Assembly (NCBI GenBank): GCA_021770755.1
Contig: JAETQI010000038.1
Span: 1-43,638 of the forward strand
Origin: Lachnospiraceae bacterium
GTDB lineage: Bacteria; Bacillota; Clostridia; Lachnospirales; Lachnospiraceae
DNA length: 43,638 nt
Reading direction: 5' to 3'
A program made the position numbers and the translations under genes. Shown piece by piece: positions 16,431-23,983 of this stretch. Numbering within the stretch: the stretch's first letter is position 1; each line of letters opens with the position of its first letter. Below the pieces are notes generated by a model. The model did not search any database. It saw only the letters and a list, made by a program, of their open reading frames with translations, and had not been told where the DNA came from.

Positions 16431-18416
16431 ATGACAGCAAACAGCGAAAAGTTACATAGAATGAAAGAACTTGTGGGAATACTTCGTGAGGCTTCCAAAG
16501 CGTATTACACGCAGGATACGGAGATCATGAGCAATTTTGAGTATGATAAGCTGTACGATGAATTGACGGAGCTTGAGCGGGAAACAGGTATGGTCCTGAC
16601 GGGGAGCCCTACGGTCAATGTCGGGTATGAAGCGGTTGACGAGCTGCCAAAGGAAGCGCATGAAAGCCCGATGCTGTCGCTTGGAAAGACCAAAGACAGG
16701 GAGGAGCTCAGAGACTGGCTTGGAGATAAGGAGGGTGTGCTGAGCTGGAAACTCGACGGACTGACGATCGTGCTGACGTACCAGGACGGTGAACTGCTGA
16801 AAGCTGTCACACGCGGAAATGGTGCGGTCGGGGAAGTGATCACGAACAATGCGAAGGTGTTCAAAAACATTCCGCTGCGCATCCGGTATCAGGGAGAGCT
16901 GATCCTCAGGGGCGAGGCAGTCATCACGTATCAGGATTTTGAGGAGATCAACAGCCAGATCGATGACGTGGATGCAAAGTACAAGAATCCGCGCAATCTA
17001 TGTTCCGGTTCTGTCAGACAGCTCAACAATCAGATCACAGCGGAGAGAAATGTGCGGTTTTACGCCTTTGCCCTTGTGAAAGCGGACGGCGCTGATTTCG
17101 AAAATTCACGGGAGAAACAGTTTGAGTTTCTGCAGGAGCAGGGATTTGACGTTGTGCAGTATCTGAAAGTAAACGCAGAGAATATCATCGATGCAGTCGC
17201 AGAATATGAGTCGCGTGTTCCGACCTACGAGGTGCCGTCGGACGGGCTCGTACTGATGTATGATGATATCGCATATGGCAGGTCGTTAGGGCGGACGGCA
17301 AAATTCCCGCGGGATTCTATCGCTTTTAAGTGGGCGGACGAGATACGGGAGACGACATTAAAGGAAATTGAATGGAGCGCGAGCCGTACCGGACTGATCA
17401 ATCCCGTTGCGATCTTTGAACCTGTAGAGCTGGAAGGAACGACCGTGAGCAGGGCGTCTGTGCACAATATCAGTATCTTAAAAGGATTAAAGCTGGGTAT
17501 TGGCGACAGGATAACCGTTTACAAGGCAAATATGATCATTCCGCAGATCGCAGAAAACCTTACGTGCAGCGATAATCTGGAGATACCGGATACGTGTCCG
17601 GTCTGCGGCGGCAGGACAGAGCTGCGGGCAGTCAACGAAGTGCAGTCGCTGTACTGTACGAATCCGGACTGTGATGCCAAGAAGATCAAGTCCTTTACCC
17701 TGTTTGTCAGCCGCGATGCCATGAACATCGACGGATTGTCGGAGGCTACGCTTGAGAAATTTATAGGAAAGGGTTTTCTCCATCAGTATCAGGATGTGTT
17801 CCACCTTGACAGGCATAAGCCGGAGATCGTGGAGATGGAAGGCTTTGGGGAGAGATCGTACAAGAAACTGATCGATGGCATTGAGAAGGCAAGGGAAGTG
17901 GAGCTTCCCAATCTGATCTACAGTCTGGGTATTGCAAATATCGGGCTTGCCAATGCGAAGGTCATCTGCAGATATTTTCAGTATGACATTGACGCCATGC
18001 GTCATGTGACAGCGGAGGAACTTAGTGAGATCGACGGTATCGGGGAAGTGATCGCAAAAGCGTTTGTGGACTATTTCTCCGACGCGAAAAAGAATGAAAT
18101 GTTTGACAATCTTTTGAAGGAAGTTCATATCGTCAGGGAAGAGATCGATGAGATAGAACAGACGCTCGAAGGGAAGACATTTGTCGTGACAGGCAGTCTG
18201 GAGCTTTTCGGCAGCAGAAACGAGCTGAAAGAGCTGATCGAGAAAAAGGGCGGGAAAGTGGCTGGGAGCGTGTCTGCCAAAACCGTCTGCCTGATCAACA
18301 ATGATGCCGCCTCAAACTCGTCCAAGAATAAAAAAGCGAAAGAACTCAACGTTCCGATCCTCACGGAAGAGCAGTTTATGGCAGCGTATCTGGGGATGGA
18401 GTTATCAAACGAGTAG
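16431..18416 (+). CDS. ligA: NAD-dependent DNA ligase LigA
   Basis: A 661-residue ligase of usual length. The adenylation site SWKLDG gives Lys107. The Zn finger is Cys389, Cys392, Cys409 and Cys414. HhH repeats fill about 420-560 (IDGIGEVIAKAF), and a BRCT domain covers about 585-655 (GKTFVVTGSLELFGSRNEL). It seals nicks in replication and repair using NAD. The text around the nucleotide-binding residues (AHESPMLSLGK) is more divergent than in typical LigA (usually H-x-PMLSL), so it may be a second, divergent ligase of the genome. GGAGGAG precedes the ATG. Confidence 0.92.
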   Translation: MTANSEKLHRMKELVGILREASKAYYTQDTEIMSNFEYDKLYDELTELERETGMVLTGSPTVNVGYEAVDELPKEAHESPMLSLGKTKDREELRDWLGDKEGVLSWKLDGLTIVLTYQDGELLKAVTRGNGAVGEVITNNAKVFKNIPLRIRYQGELILRGEAVITYQDFEEINSQIDDVDAKYKNPRNLCSGSVRQLNNQITAERNVRFYAFALVKADGADFENSREKQFEFLQEQGFDVVQYLKVNAENIIDAVAEYESRVPTYEVPSDGLVLMYDDIAYGRSLGRTAKFPRDSIAFKWADEIRETTLKEIEWSASRTGLINPVAIFEPVELEGTTVSRASVHNISILKGLKLGIGDRITVYKANMIIPQIAENLTCSDNLEIPDTCPVCGGRTELRAVNEVQSLYCTNPDCDAKKIKSFTLFVSRDAMNIDGLSEATLEKFIGKGFLHQYQDVFHLDRHKPEIVEMEGFGERSYKKLIDGIEKAREVELPNLIYSLGIANIGLANAKVICRYFQYDIDAMRHVTAEELSEIDGIGEVIAKAFVDYFSDAKKNEMFDNLLKEVHIVREEIDEIEQTLEGKTFVVTGSLELFGSRNELKELIEKKGGKVAGSVSAKTVCLINNDAASNSSKNKKAKELNVPILTEEQFMAAYLGMELSNE

Positions 18417-18433
18417 GGAAGAGTCATCTTCCC
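18416..18433 (+). other. Short perfect hairpin after ligA
   Basis: GGGAAGA/TCTTCCC (18416-18422/18427-18433) with a GTCA loop begins at the last base of the ligA stop. No T-run follows, so it is at best a weak terminator or a processing site between ligA and metA. Confidence 0.45.
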
Positions 18434-18470
18434 CTGCGCATAATAAATAAACAGACAGGAGTGAAGAATA

Positions 18471-19376
18471 ATGCCTATTAAAGTACAAAGCGATCTGCCG
18501 GCAAAGGAGATCCTGGAAAATGAAAATATATTTGTGATGGACGAGAACCGTGCGATGCATCAGGATATCAGACCATTGCAGGTCTGCATCTTGAATCTGA
18601 TGCCGGTAAAACAGGACACGGAGCTGCAGCTTTTGCGCGCATTGTCCAACACGCCGCTGCAGGTCGACGTCACGTTTCTGATGGTGGCGAGCCATGTATC
18701 GCTCAATACATCGGCAAATCATCTGAATCGTTTTTATACAACATTTGAACAGATCAGGGATAAGCGCTTTGACGGATTGATCATTACCGGAGCACCGGTG
18801 GAGGATATCGCTTTTGAGGAGGTAGATTACTGGCAGGAGGTGTGTGCGATCATGGACTGGGCGGAGGAACATGCAACCTCCACACTTCATATATGCTGGG
18901 GCGCCCAGGCTGGATTTTATCATTATTATGGCATACAGAAACGCATGCTCCCAGAGAAGCTTTTTGGGATCTATTCCCACAAGGTACAGAACAGAAAGGT
19001 TCCGCTGGTGCGCGGCTTTGACGATCATTTTCTCGCGCCGCACAGCCGTCACACAGAGACTGCTGCTGCCGATATCCACCGATGCGACAAGATCACGGTG
19101 CTCGCAGAATCCGCGGAGGCAGGCGTATTCCTCGCATATGCCGAGAACGGCAGGAAGGTGTTTGTGAACGGCCATCCGGAGTATGACAGATACACACTTG
19201 ATGCAGAGTATAAGCGGGATCTGGGAAAAGGACTGCCGATACATATTCCAAGAAACTATTATCCAGACGACGATCCGTCGCAGAAACCAAACCTGCAGTG
19301 GCGCGCGCACTGTAATAATCTCTATACAAACTGGCTCAATTATTACGTATACCAGGCGACGCCGTATGAATGGTAA
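18471..19376 (+). CDS. metA: Homoserine O-acetyltransferase (MetA family)
   Basis: A 301-residue enzyme of methionine synthesis. The residues line up in number with characterised MetA proteins: catalytic Cys142 in HICWGAQAG, His235 and Glu237 in NGHPEYD. TGAPVE places Glu at 111. In family studies Glu111 marks acetyl-CoA use and Gly111 succinyl-CoA use, so acetylation of homoserine is predicted despite the common label homoserine O-succinyltransferase. AGGAGTG precedes the ATG. The gap to ligA is only 54 bases and shows no SAM riboswitch. Confidence 0.93.
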   Translation: MPIKVQSDLPAKEILENENIFVMDENRAMHQDIRPLQVCILNLMPVKQDTELQLLRALSNTPLQVDVTFLMVASHVSLNTSANHLNRFYTTFEQIRDKRFDGLIITGAPVEDIAFEEVDYWQEVCAIMDWAEEHATSTLHICWGAQAGFYHYYGIQKRMLPEKLFGIYSHKVQNRKVPLVRGFDDHFLAPHSRHTETAAADIHRCDKITVLAESAEAGVFLAYAENGRKVFVNGHPEYDRYTLDAEYKRDLGKGLPIHIPRNYYPDDDPSQKPNLQWRAHCNNLYTNWLNYYVYQATPYEW

Positions 19377-19415
19377 AAAGTAAAAGAAAAATTTGTAAAA
19401 ATTTTCTAACGCTGT

Positions 19416-19452
19416 TTGCACTTATGTGCTATAATGAATATATTATAGCACA
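19416..19452 (+). promoter_or_regulatory. Promoter overlapped by an 11-bp perfect inverted repeat
   Basis: TTGCAC (19416-19421), 17-base spacer, TATATT (19439-19444). TGTGCTATAAT (19425-19435) and ATTATAGCACA (19442-19452) are a perfect inverted repeat with six bases between them, and it covers the spacer and the -10 region. This is a good shape for a dimeric repressor operator controlling the hemerythrin gene. A hairpin role is also possible. Confidence 0.6.
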
Positions 19453-19536
19453 TTCACTGTGAGCGTAGACAATTTGCAGTATAGAATGCCACTGGTGTAC
19501 CAATTATACAATATTATGGCAAAGGAGAAGATATAC

Positions 19537-20913
19537 ATGGGCAATCAATTAGTATGGCAGGATCAGTATAATCTAGGTGTAGAGGTTATTGACAAAGAAC
19601 ACAAGAAGCTGTTTAGCATTCTGAATAAACTGTTCGATTTCGGAAAGCAGGAAGAGAAGAGTCAGTGGGTATGTCAAGAAGCGATAAAGTACTTTAGAGA
19701 TCACGCACTTAAGCACTTTGCAGATGAGGAAGCCTACATGCTTTCAGTTGATTATGAAGGGTTTGAGATGCATAGGCGCATTCACAAAAACTTTCGTGAC
19801 AGGATCGTTCCAGCGCTTGAGCGGGAACTGGAGTTGACGAATTATTCAGAAGAATCAGTCAACCATTTTCTGAGTGTATGTGCGGGATGGCTGATCGGGC
19901 ATACGATGATAGAGGACTATGCGATCGTAAAGGGCGAGAGCATAAAACAGTGGGAAAATCTCCAGCCGGAGGAGGAGCAGGCGGTGATGGGGCAGACGAT
20001 CACGGGTCTGCTGCATAGTATGTTTCAACTGGATCCGAGGCTGATCAGTGACTGTTACGGCGGAGAGAAGTTTGTCAACGGCATTTATTTCCGTCTGATC
20101 TACAGCACCAAGGATAAGAGGAGATGGGAGTTCTTTCTGATATTTGAGGAAAAACTGATCATCAGCACGATCGGAAGTGTGATGGATACAAAGTCAGAGG
20201 CGGTCAATGTTATGCTGATGAACGCGGCAAGATATGTCGCGAAACAGCTTGTGGACCGTGTTAAGGGATACTTCCCGTCTTCTGATAATTTTGAGTTAAA
20301 GGAAGAGCAGTTGTTGACGTACGAGCAGTTCCAGAAAGTGTTCGAAAAGCAGAAACCACAGTTTAGCCTGCTGTTTGACACTGGAAAAGGCTACTTCGCA
20401 TACTGTGTGACGTCAACGGATATGCTCCAGAGCGAGGGCGGCGTTTCGATCATAACAGAAAACGCCATGGCAGAGGTAGAGAAATATCTGAATCGGAATG
20501 AGGTCGAGAAAAAGATTATCAGCCGCAAGAAGAAAGTACTCGTGGTGGATGATTCCGATTTTATGTTAAAGACACTGCAGGATCTGCTGGGGAATGATTA
20601 CGAGGTGATCGTGGCCAAATCCGGTTTGTCTGCGATCAGGGGCATCACCCTTGACAGACCGGATCTGATCCTGCTGGATTATGAGATGCCCGTCTGTGAC
20701 GGCAGTCAGGTGCTGGAGATGATCCGCGGCGAGAAAGATTTTGCAGATATTCCTGTGATCTTTCTGACCAGCAGGGTTGACAGGGAGAGTGTCAAGAAAG
20801 TGATCGAACTAAAGCCCGACGGTTATCTGTCGAAATCGTTAGCACCTGCGGATGTGAAGAAGGAAGTGGATCATTTTTTCGAAAAAACTGCGAGAAGAAG
20901 TGCTAAAAAATAG
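19537..20913 (+). CDS. Bacteriohemerythrin - middle domain - response regulator fusion
   Basis: A 458-residue protein from ATG 19537, which has AAAGGAG nine bases upstream. Residues 1-135 are a bacteriohemerythrin with a full set of diiron ligands: His22, His60, Glu64, His79, His83, His122 and Asp127. Residues about 150-310 form an alpha/beta domain that may resemble CheX/CheC phosphatases, but this is weak. Residues about 332-450 are a receiver domain with Asp338, Asp339, phospho-acceptor Asp381 (LLDYEMP), Thr in FLTS and Lys in LSKS. It probably links oxygen or redox state to a phosphorelay. No histidine kinase or chemotaxis gene is nearby. Confidence 0.87.
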   Translation: MGNQLVWQDQYNLGVEVIDKEHKKLFSILNKLFDFGKQEEKSQWVCQEAIKYFRDHALKHFADEEAYMLSVDYEGFEMHRRIHKNFRDRIVPALERELELTNYSEESVNHFLSVCAGWLIGHTMIEDYAIVKGESIKQWENLQPEEEQAVMGQTITGLLHSMFQLDPRLISDCYGGEKFVNGIYFRLIYSTKDKRRWEFFLIFEEKLIISTIGSVMDTKSEAVNVMLMNAARYVAKQLVDRVKGYFPSSDNFELKEEQLLTYEQFQKVFEKQKPQFSLLFDTGKGYFAYCVTSTDMLQSEGGVSIITENAMAEVEKYLNRNEVEKKIISRKKKVLVVDDSDFMLKTLQDLLGNDYEVIVAKSGLSAIRGITLDRPDLILLDYEMPVCDGSQVLEMIRGEKDFADIPVIFLTSRVDRESVKKVIELKPDGYLSKSLAPADVKKEVDHFFEKTARRSAKK

Positions 20914-20944
20914 AAAAGGATGTATATTTTTCCTTTCTTGTCCA

Positions 20945-20999
20945 TATAATTTATTACATAACAATAATGATTCAGTTATGTATTCGTATGAATCGTTAT
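20945..20999 (+). promoter_or_regulatory. Possible -10 and inverted repeat before the small coiled-coil gene
   Basis: TATAAT (20945-20950) has only a poor -35. Downstream, ATAATGATTC (20964-20973) pairs with GAATCGTTAT (20990-20999) with one G-T pair and a 16-base loop. It may be an operator or a leader hairpin. The gene starts at 21025. Confidence 0.35.
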
Positions 21000-21024
21000 A
21001 AATTGACAGAATAAGGAGAATCAT

Positions 21025-21246
21025 ATGGCAAGAGGAGTAAAAAAATCAATACAGGAGAAGATCGCGCAGAAAGAAGAGCTGATCGATGCACTTTCTACAA
21101 GGATCAAAAAGGAGAGAGACGAGCTCAATGAACTTTTGGAGATGCAGAAGATGGAGGAGCTCAACGAGCTTCGGGTAGTGGTGGAGAAATCCGGCATGGA
21201 GATCTCTGACATCATCCAGATGGCACAGATGCAGGCCGCACAGTAG
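21025..21246 (+). CDS. Small coiled-coil protein of unknown function
   Basis: A 73-residue protein with a clear AAGGAG ribosome site. A long charged helix (KEELIDALSTRIKKERDEL and onward) occupies residues 8-45 and is likely a coiled coil. A short second helix follows (EKSGMEISDIIQMAQ). This helix plus helix layout is like small DUF4315-type proteins and some DNA-binding coiled coils, but I cannot assign it. It sits alone between the hemerythrin gene and the asnS promoter. Confidence 0.6.
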   Translation: MARGVKKSIQEKIAQKEELIDALSTRIKKERDELNELLEMQKMEELNELRVVVEKSGMEISDIIQMAQMQAAQ

Positions 21247-21293
21247 AGAGTATCCGACAGCAAAAAAATATTTATGAAAAAGTCCAAACACAA

Positions 21294-21322
21294 TTGCGTA
21301 CATAGCCTGAAAAGGGTATAAT
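21294..21322 (+). promoter_or_regulatory. asnS: Promoter for asnS
   Basis: TTGCGT (21294-21299), 17-base spacer, TATAAT (21317-21322). An in-frame ATG at 21321 overlaps the -10, so translation must start further downstream (21396). Confidence 0.75.
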
Positions 21323-21395
21323 GGAAAGCAGAGTGATTGGACTTTTTCAATGCAATCATACCAAACATACTTTAACGATGGAAAGGAAAATGAAA

Positions 21396-22778
21396 ATGGT
21401 AAACATACGCGAATTATATCACAATTATAAGGAGTATGCAGATCAGGAGGTAACGATCGGCGGTTGGCTTAGAAGCAAGCGGGATTCCAAAACATTTGGT
21501 TTCCTGGTGATAAATGACGGTACATTCTTTGAGCCGCTCCAGGTCGTGTACAGTGATGTGCTGGATAATTTTGCAGGCATTTCCAAACTGAATGTGGGGG
21601 CGGCAGTGATCGCGACGGGTGTTGTGACTCTTACGCCTGAGGCAAAGCAGCCGTTCGAGATACAGGCGACGAGGATCGAGGTGGAGGGGGATTCGACACC
21701 GGACTACCCGCTGCAGAAGAAGAGACACAGCTTTGAGTATCTCAGGACGATCTCGCATTTAAGGCCGCGCACCAACACGTTTCAGGCAGTGTTCCGGGTG
21801 CGCTCGCTGTGTGCGTATGCGATTCACAAATTCTTTCAGGAGAGGGACTTTGTCTATGTCCACACACCGCTGATCACGGGAAGCGACTGTGAGGGCGCAG
21901 GCGAAATGTTCCAGGTTACGACGCTGGATCTGAAGAATGTGCCTATGGTCGACGGGGAAGTGGATTTTAGCAGGGATTTCTTTAATAAGCCGACCAACCT
22001 TACGGTAAGCGGGCAGTTAAACGGCGAGACGTATGCGATGGCGTTTAAGAATATCTATACGTTTGGACCGACCTTCCGCGCGGAGAATTCCAACACGACG
22101 CGCCATGCGGCGGAATTCTGGATGATCGAGCCGGAGATTGCTTTTGCGGATCTAAAGGATGATATGATGCTTGCGGAGGGTATGCTCAAATATATCATCA
22201 ATTATGTTCTGGAGAATGCTCCGGAGGAGATGGCGTTCTTTAATCAGTTTGTGGATAAGGGACTGATCGAGAGACTGCAGCATGTGGCAAATTCGGAGTT
22301 TGGTCACATTACCTACACAGATGCCATCACGGAGCTTGAGAAGCACAATGATGAGTTTGAGTACAAGGTTTCATGGGGATGCGACCTGCAGACCGAGCAC
22401 GAGCGGTATTTAACGGAAAAACTTTTTGGAAGACCTGTATTTGTCACAGATTATCCCAAGGAGATCAAGGCATTCTATATGAAGCTCAATGAGGATGGCA
22501 GGACGGTTGCAGCGATGGACTGCCTTGTGCCGGGGATCGGTGAGATCATCGGAGGCAGCCAGAGGGAGGACAAGCTTGCCGTTCTGGAGAAAAGAATGCA
22601 GGAGTGCGGCCTGAAACCGGAGGATTATGATTTCTATCTCGATCTTCGGCGCTACGGCAGCGCAAGGCACGCAGGCTTCGGACTTGGTTTTGAGCGCTGT
22701 GTCATGTATCTGACAGGCATGGGCAACATTAGGGACGTGATACCATTCCCGAGAACAGTCAACAACTGCGAGTTGTAA
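21396..22778 (+). CDS. asnS: Asparaginyl-tRNA synthetase
   Basis: A 460-residue class II synthetase that charges tRNA-Asn. The N-terminal OB fold (residues 1-110, [20 protein letters not shown]) binds the anticodon. [35 protein letters not shown] and the C-terminal [15 protein letters not shown] are the catalytic motifs. Asn specificity rather than Asp is supported by the RPRTN and [12 protein letters not shown] stretches. ATG 21396 has AAAGGA eight bases upstream and is preferred over in-frame ATGs at 21321, 21378 and 21390. The gene has its own promoter and a strong terminator. Confidence 0.95.
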   Translation: MVNIRELYHNYKEYADQEVTIGGWLRSKRDSKTFGFLVINDGTFFEPLQVVYSDVLDNFAGISKLNVGAAVIATGVVTLTPEAKQPFEIQATRIEVEGDSTPDYPLQKKRHSFEYLRTISHLRPRTNTFQAVFRVRSLCAYAIHKFFQERDFVYVHTPLITGSDCEGAGEMFQVTTLDLKNVPMVDGEVDFSRDFFNKPTNLTVSGQLNGETYAMAFKNIYTFGPTFRAENSNTTRHAAEFWMIEPEIAFADLKDDMMLAEGMLKYIINYVLENAPEEMAFFNQFVDKGLIERLQHVANSEFGHITYTDAITELEKHNDEFEYKVSWGCDLQTEHERYLTEKLFGRPVFVTDYPKEIKAFYMKLNEDGRTVAAMDCLVPGIGEIIGGSQREDKLAVLEKRMQECGLKPEDYDFYLDLRRYGSARHAGFGLGFERCVMYLTGMGNIRDVIPFPRTVNNCEL

Positions 22779-22791
22779 ATATAAATCGAGT

Positions 22792-22843
22792 GCGCGACCC
22801 GTGCGCCGCACTGGCGGCATATTTCCTCTGCACAGGTCTGCGC
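22792..22843 (-). repeat. Structured intergenic element, copy B (minus strand)
   Basis: Read on the minus strand this is copy A again: GCGCAGACCTGTG, the loop CAGAGGAAATA, an inner hairpin, then CACGGGTCGCGC. The T in GACCTGTG pairs with G only in minus-strand RNA, which supports that orientation. As at copy A, a hairpin with a T-run lies directly 5' of it in its own orientation. Confidence 0.75.
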
Positions 22844-22845
22844 AT

Positions 22846-22883
22846 AAAAAGCTTTTCGGATCAAGGTCTGAAAAGCTTTTTTT
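22846..22883. terminator. Bidirectional terminator after asnS
   Basis: AAAAAGCTTTTC (22846-22857) pairs with GAAAAGC plus T (22870-22881) as a 12-bp stem, with seven T (22877-22883). The A-run on the 5' side makes it usable on both strands. Confidence 0.8.
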
Positions 22884-22990
22884 GTGCTGAACACATTTTT
22901 ATCACATTTTTACCATATTTTTTTCATGATTTTCCCATAGAATGTTATATAGGTTGTCTGACGACCACAACAAACAGGGAGGATGAGAAA

Positions 22991-23983
22991 TTGATTGAGG
23001 TTAAGGATCTGACAAAGAAGTATGGAGACTGTGTCGCCGTGGATCACCTGTCGTTCCATATCGATCCGGGAAAGATTTACGGCTTTCTGGGGCCGAACGG
23101 GGCGGGCAAGAGTACTACGATGAACATGATGACGGGGTACATAGCTGCCACGGAGGGGACGGTGAAGATCAATGGCTATGATCTGTTAAAAGAGCCGGAG
23201 AAGGCAAAGCGGTCTGTGGGATATCTGCCGGAGATCCCGCCGGTATATCCGGATATGACAGTGTGGGAGTATCTGCAGTTTGCAGCGGAGTTAAAAAAGG
23301 TCTCTGGGACAGCGCGGAAACAACAGATGGAAACGGTCATGCAGCAGACAGGCATTGAGGATGTCAGGAAACGGCTGATCAGGAATCTGTCCAAAGGCTA
23401 TAAGCAGAGGGTAGGGCTTGCGCAGGCGCTGATCGGCGATCCCGAGGTGATCATTCTCGATGAACCGACAGTGGGACTGGATCCCAGGCAGATCATCGAG
23501 ATGCGGGATCTGATGCGGGATCTGGCAAAGAAGCATACCGTGATACTGAGTTCGCACATTTTGTCAGAGGTCAGTGCAGTATGCGACCACATTATGATCA
23601 TCTCCAAGGGAAGGCTGGCCGCGAGTGATACGCCGGAAGGGCTCATGACGATGCTGCAGGGTGGGATCGAGATATCGCTGCGTGTCAAAGGAGAAGCAAA
23701 GAGGCTGGAGGAAGTATTAAAGGAGTATCCGCAGATCACAGGGTATTGCTTCGATACGATGAAGGATGAAGGGTGCACCGCGGTGGATCTGAAAGTACAG
23801 GGAGATGCGGATATCCGGGAAAAACTGTTTTACCGTCTGGCGGAGGCGAAACTTCCGATCATGGGGCTGACCCTTGTGGAACGTTCCCTGGAAGATGTGT
23901 TCATGGAGCTGACGGGAGAAGAAGAAGTGATGATCAATGAGGAGGCGCAGACTGATGACAGCGATATTGAAGAAAGAGTTTAA
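22991..23983 (+). CDS. ABC transporter ATP-binding protein (GldA-like)
   Basis: A 330-residue ATPase. Walker A GPNGAGKST is near residues 34-42, the signature LSKGYKQRVGLAQ near 133-145, Walker B VIILDEPTVGLDP near 152-164, and the switch His is in LSSHIL. The start is TTG 22991: GGAGG (22978-22982) stands eight bases away, and no in-frame ATG lies near. The C-terminal 100 residues match the extra domain of ABC-2 exporter ATPases. Its end overlaps the permease gene by 29 bases. Together with the next two genes it makes a Gld-like transporter. Confidence 0.92.
   Translation: MIEVKDLTKKYGDCVAVDHLSFHIDPGKIYGFLGPNGAGKSTTMNMMTGYIAATEGTVKINGYDLLKEPEKAKRSVGYLPEIPPVYPDMTVWEYLQFAAELKKVSGTARKQQMETVMQQTGIEDVRKRLIRNLSKGYKQRVGLAQALIGDPEVIILDEPTVGLDPRQIIEMRDLMRDLAKKHTVILSSHILSEVSAVCDHIMIISKGRLAASDTPEGLMTMLQGGIEISLRVKGEAKRLEEVLKEYPQITGYCFDTMKDEGCTAVDLKVQGDADIREKLFYRLAEAKLPIMGLTLVERSLEDVFMELTGEEEVMINEEAQTDDSDIEERV

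Noticed and set aside
18417-18470. SAM riboswitch before metA
   Set aside because: The gap is only 54 bases and holds just a 7-bp hairpin; too short for an S-box.
18405-19421. Minus-strand frame opposite metA
   Set aside because: metA has all catalytic residues at the expected numbers; the opposite frame has no recognisable content.
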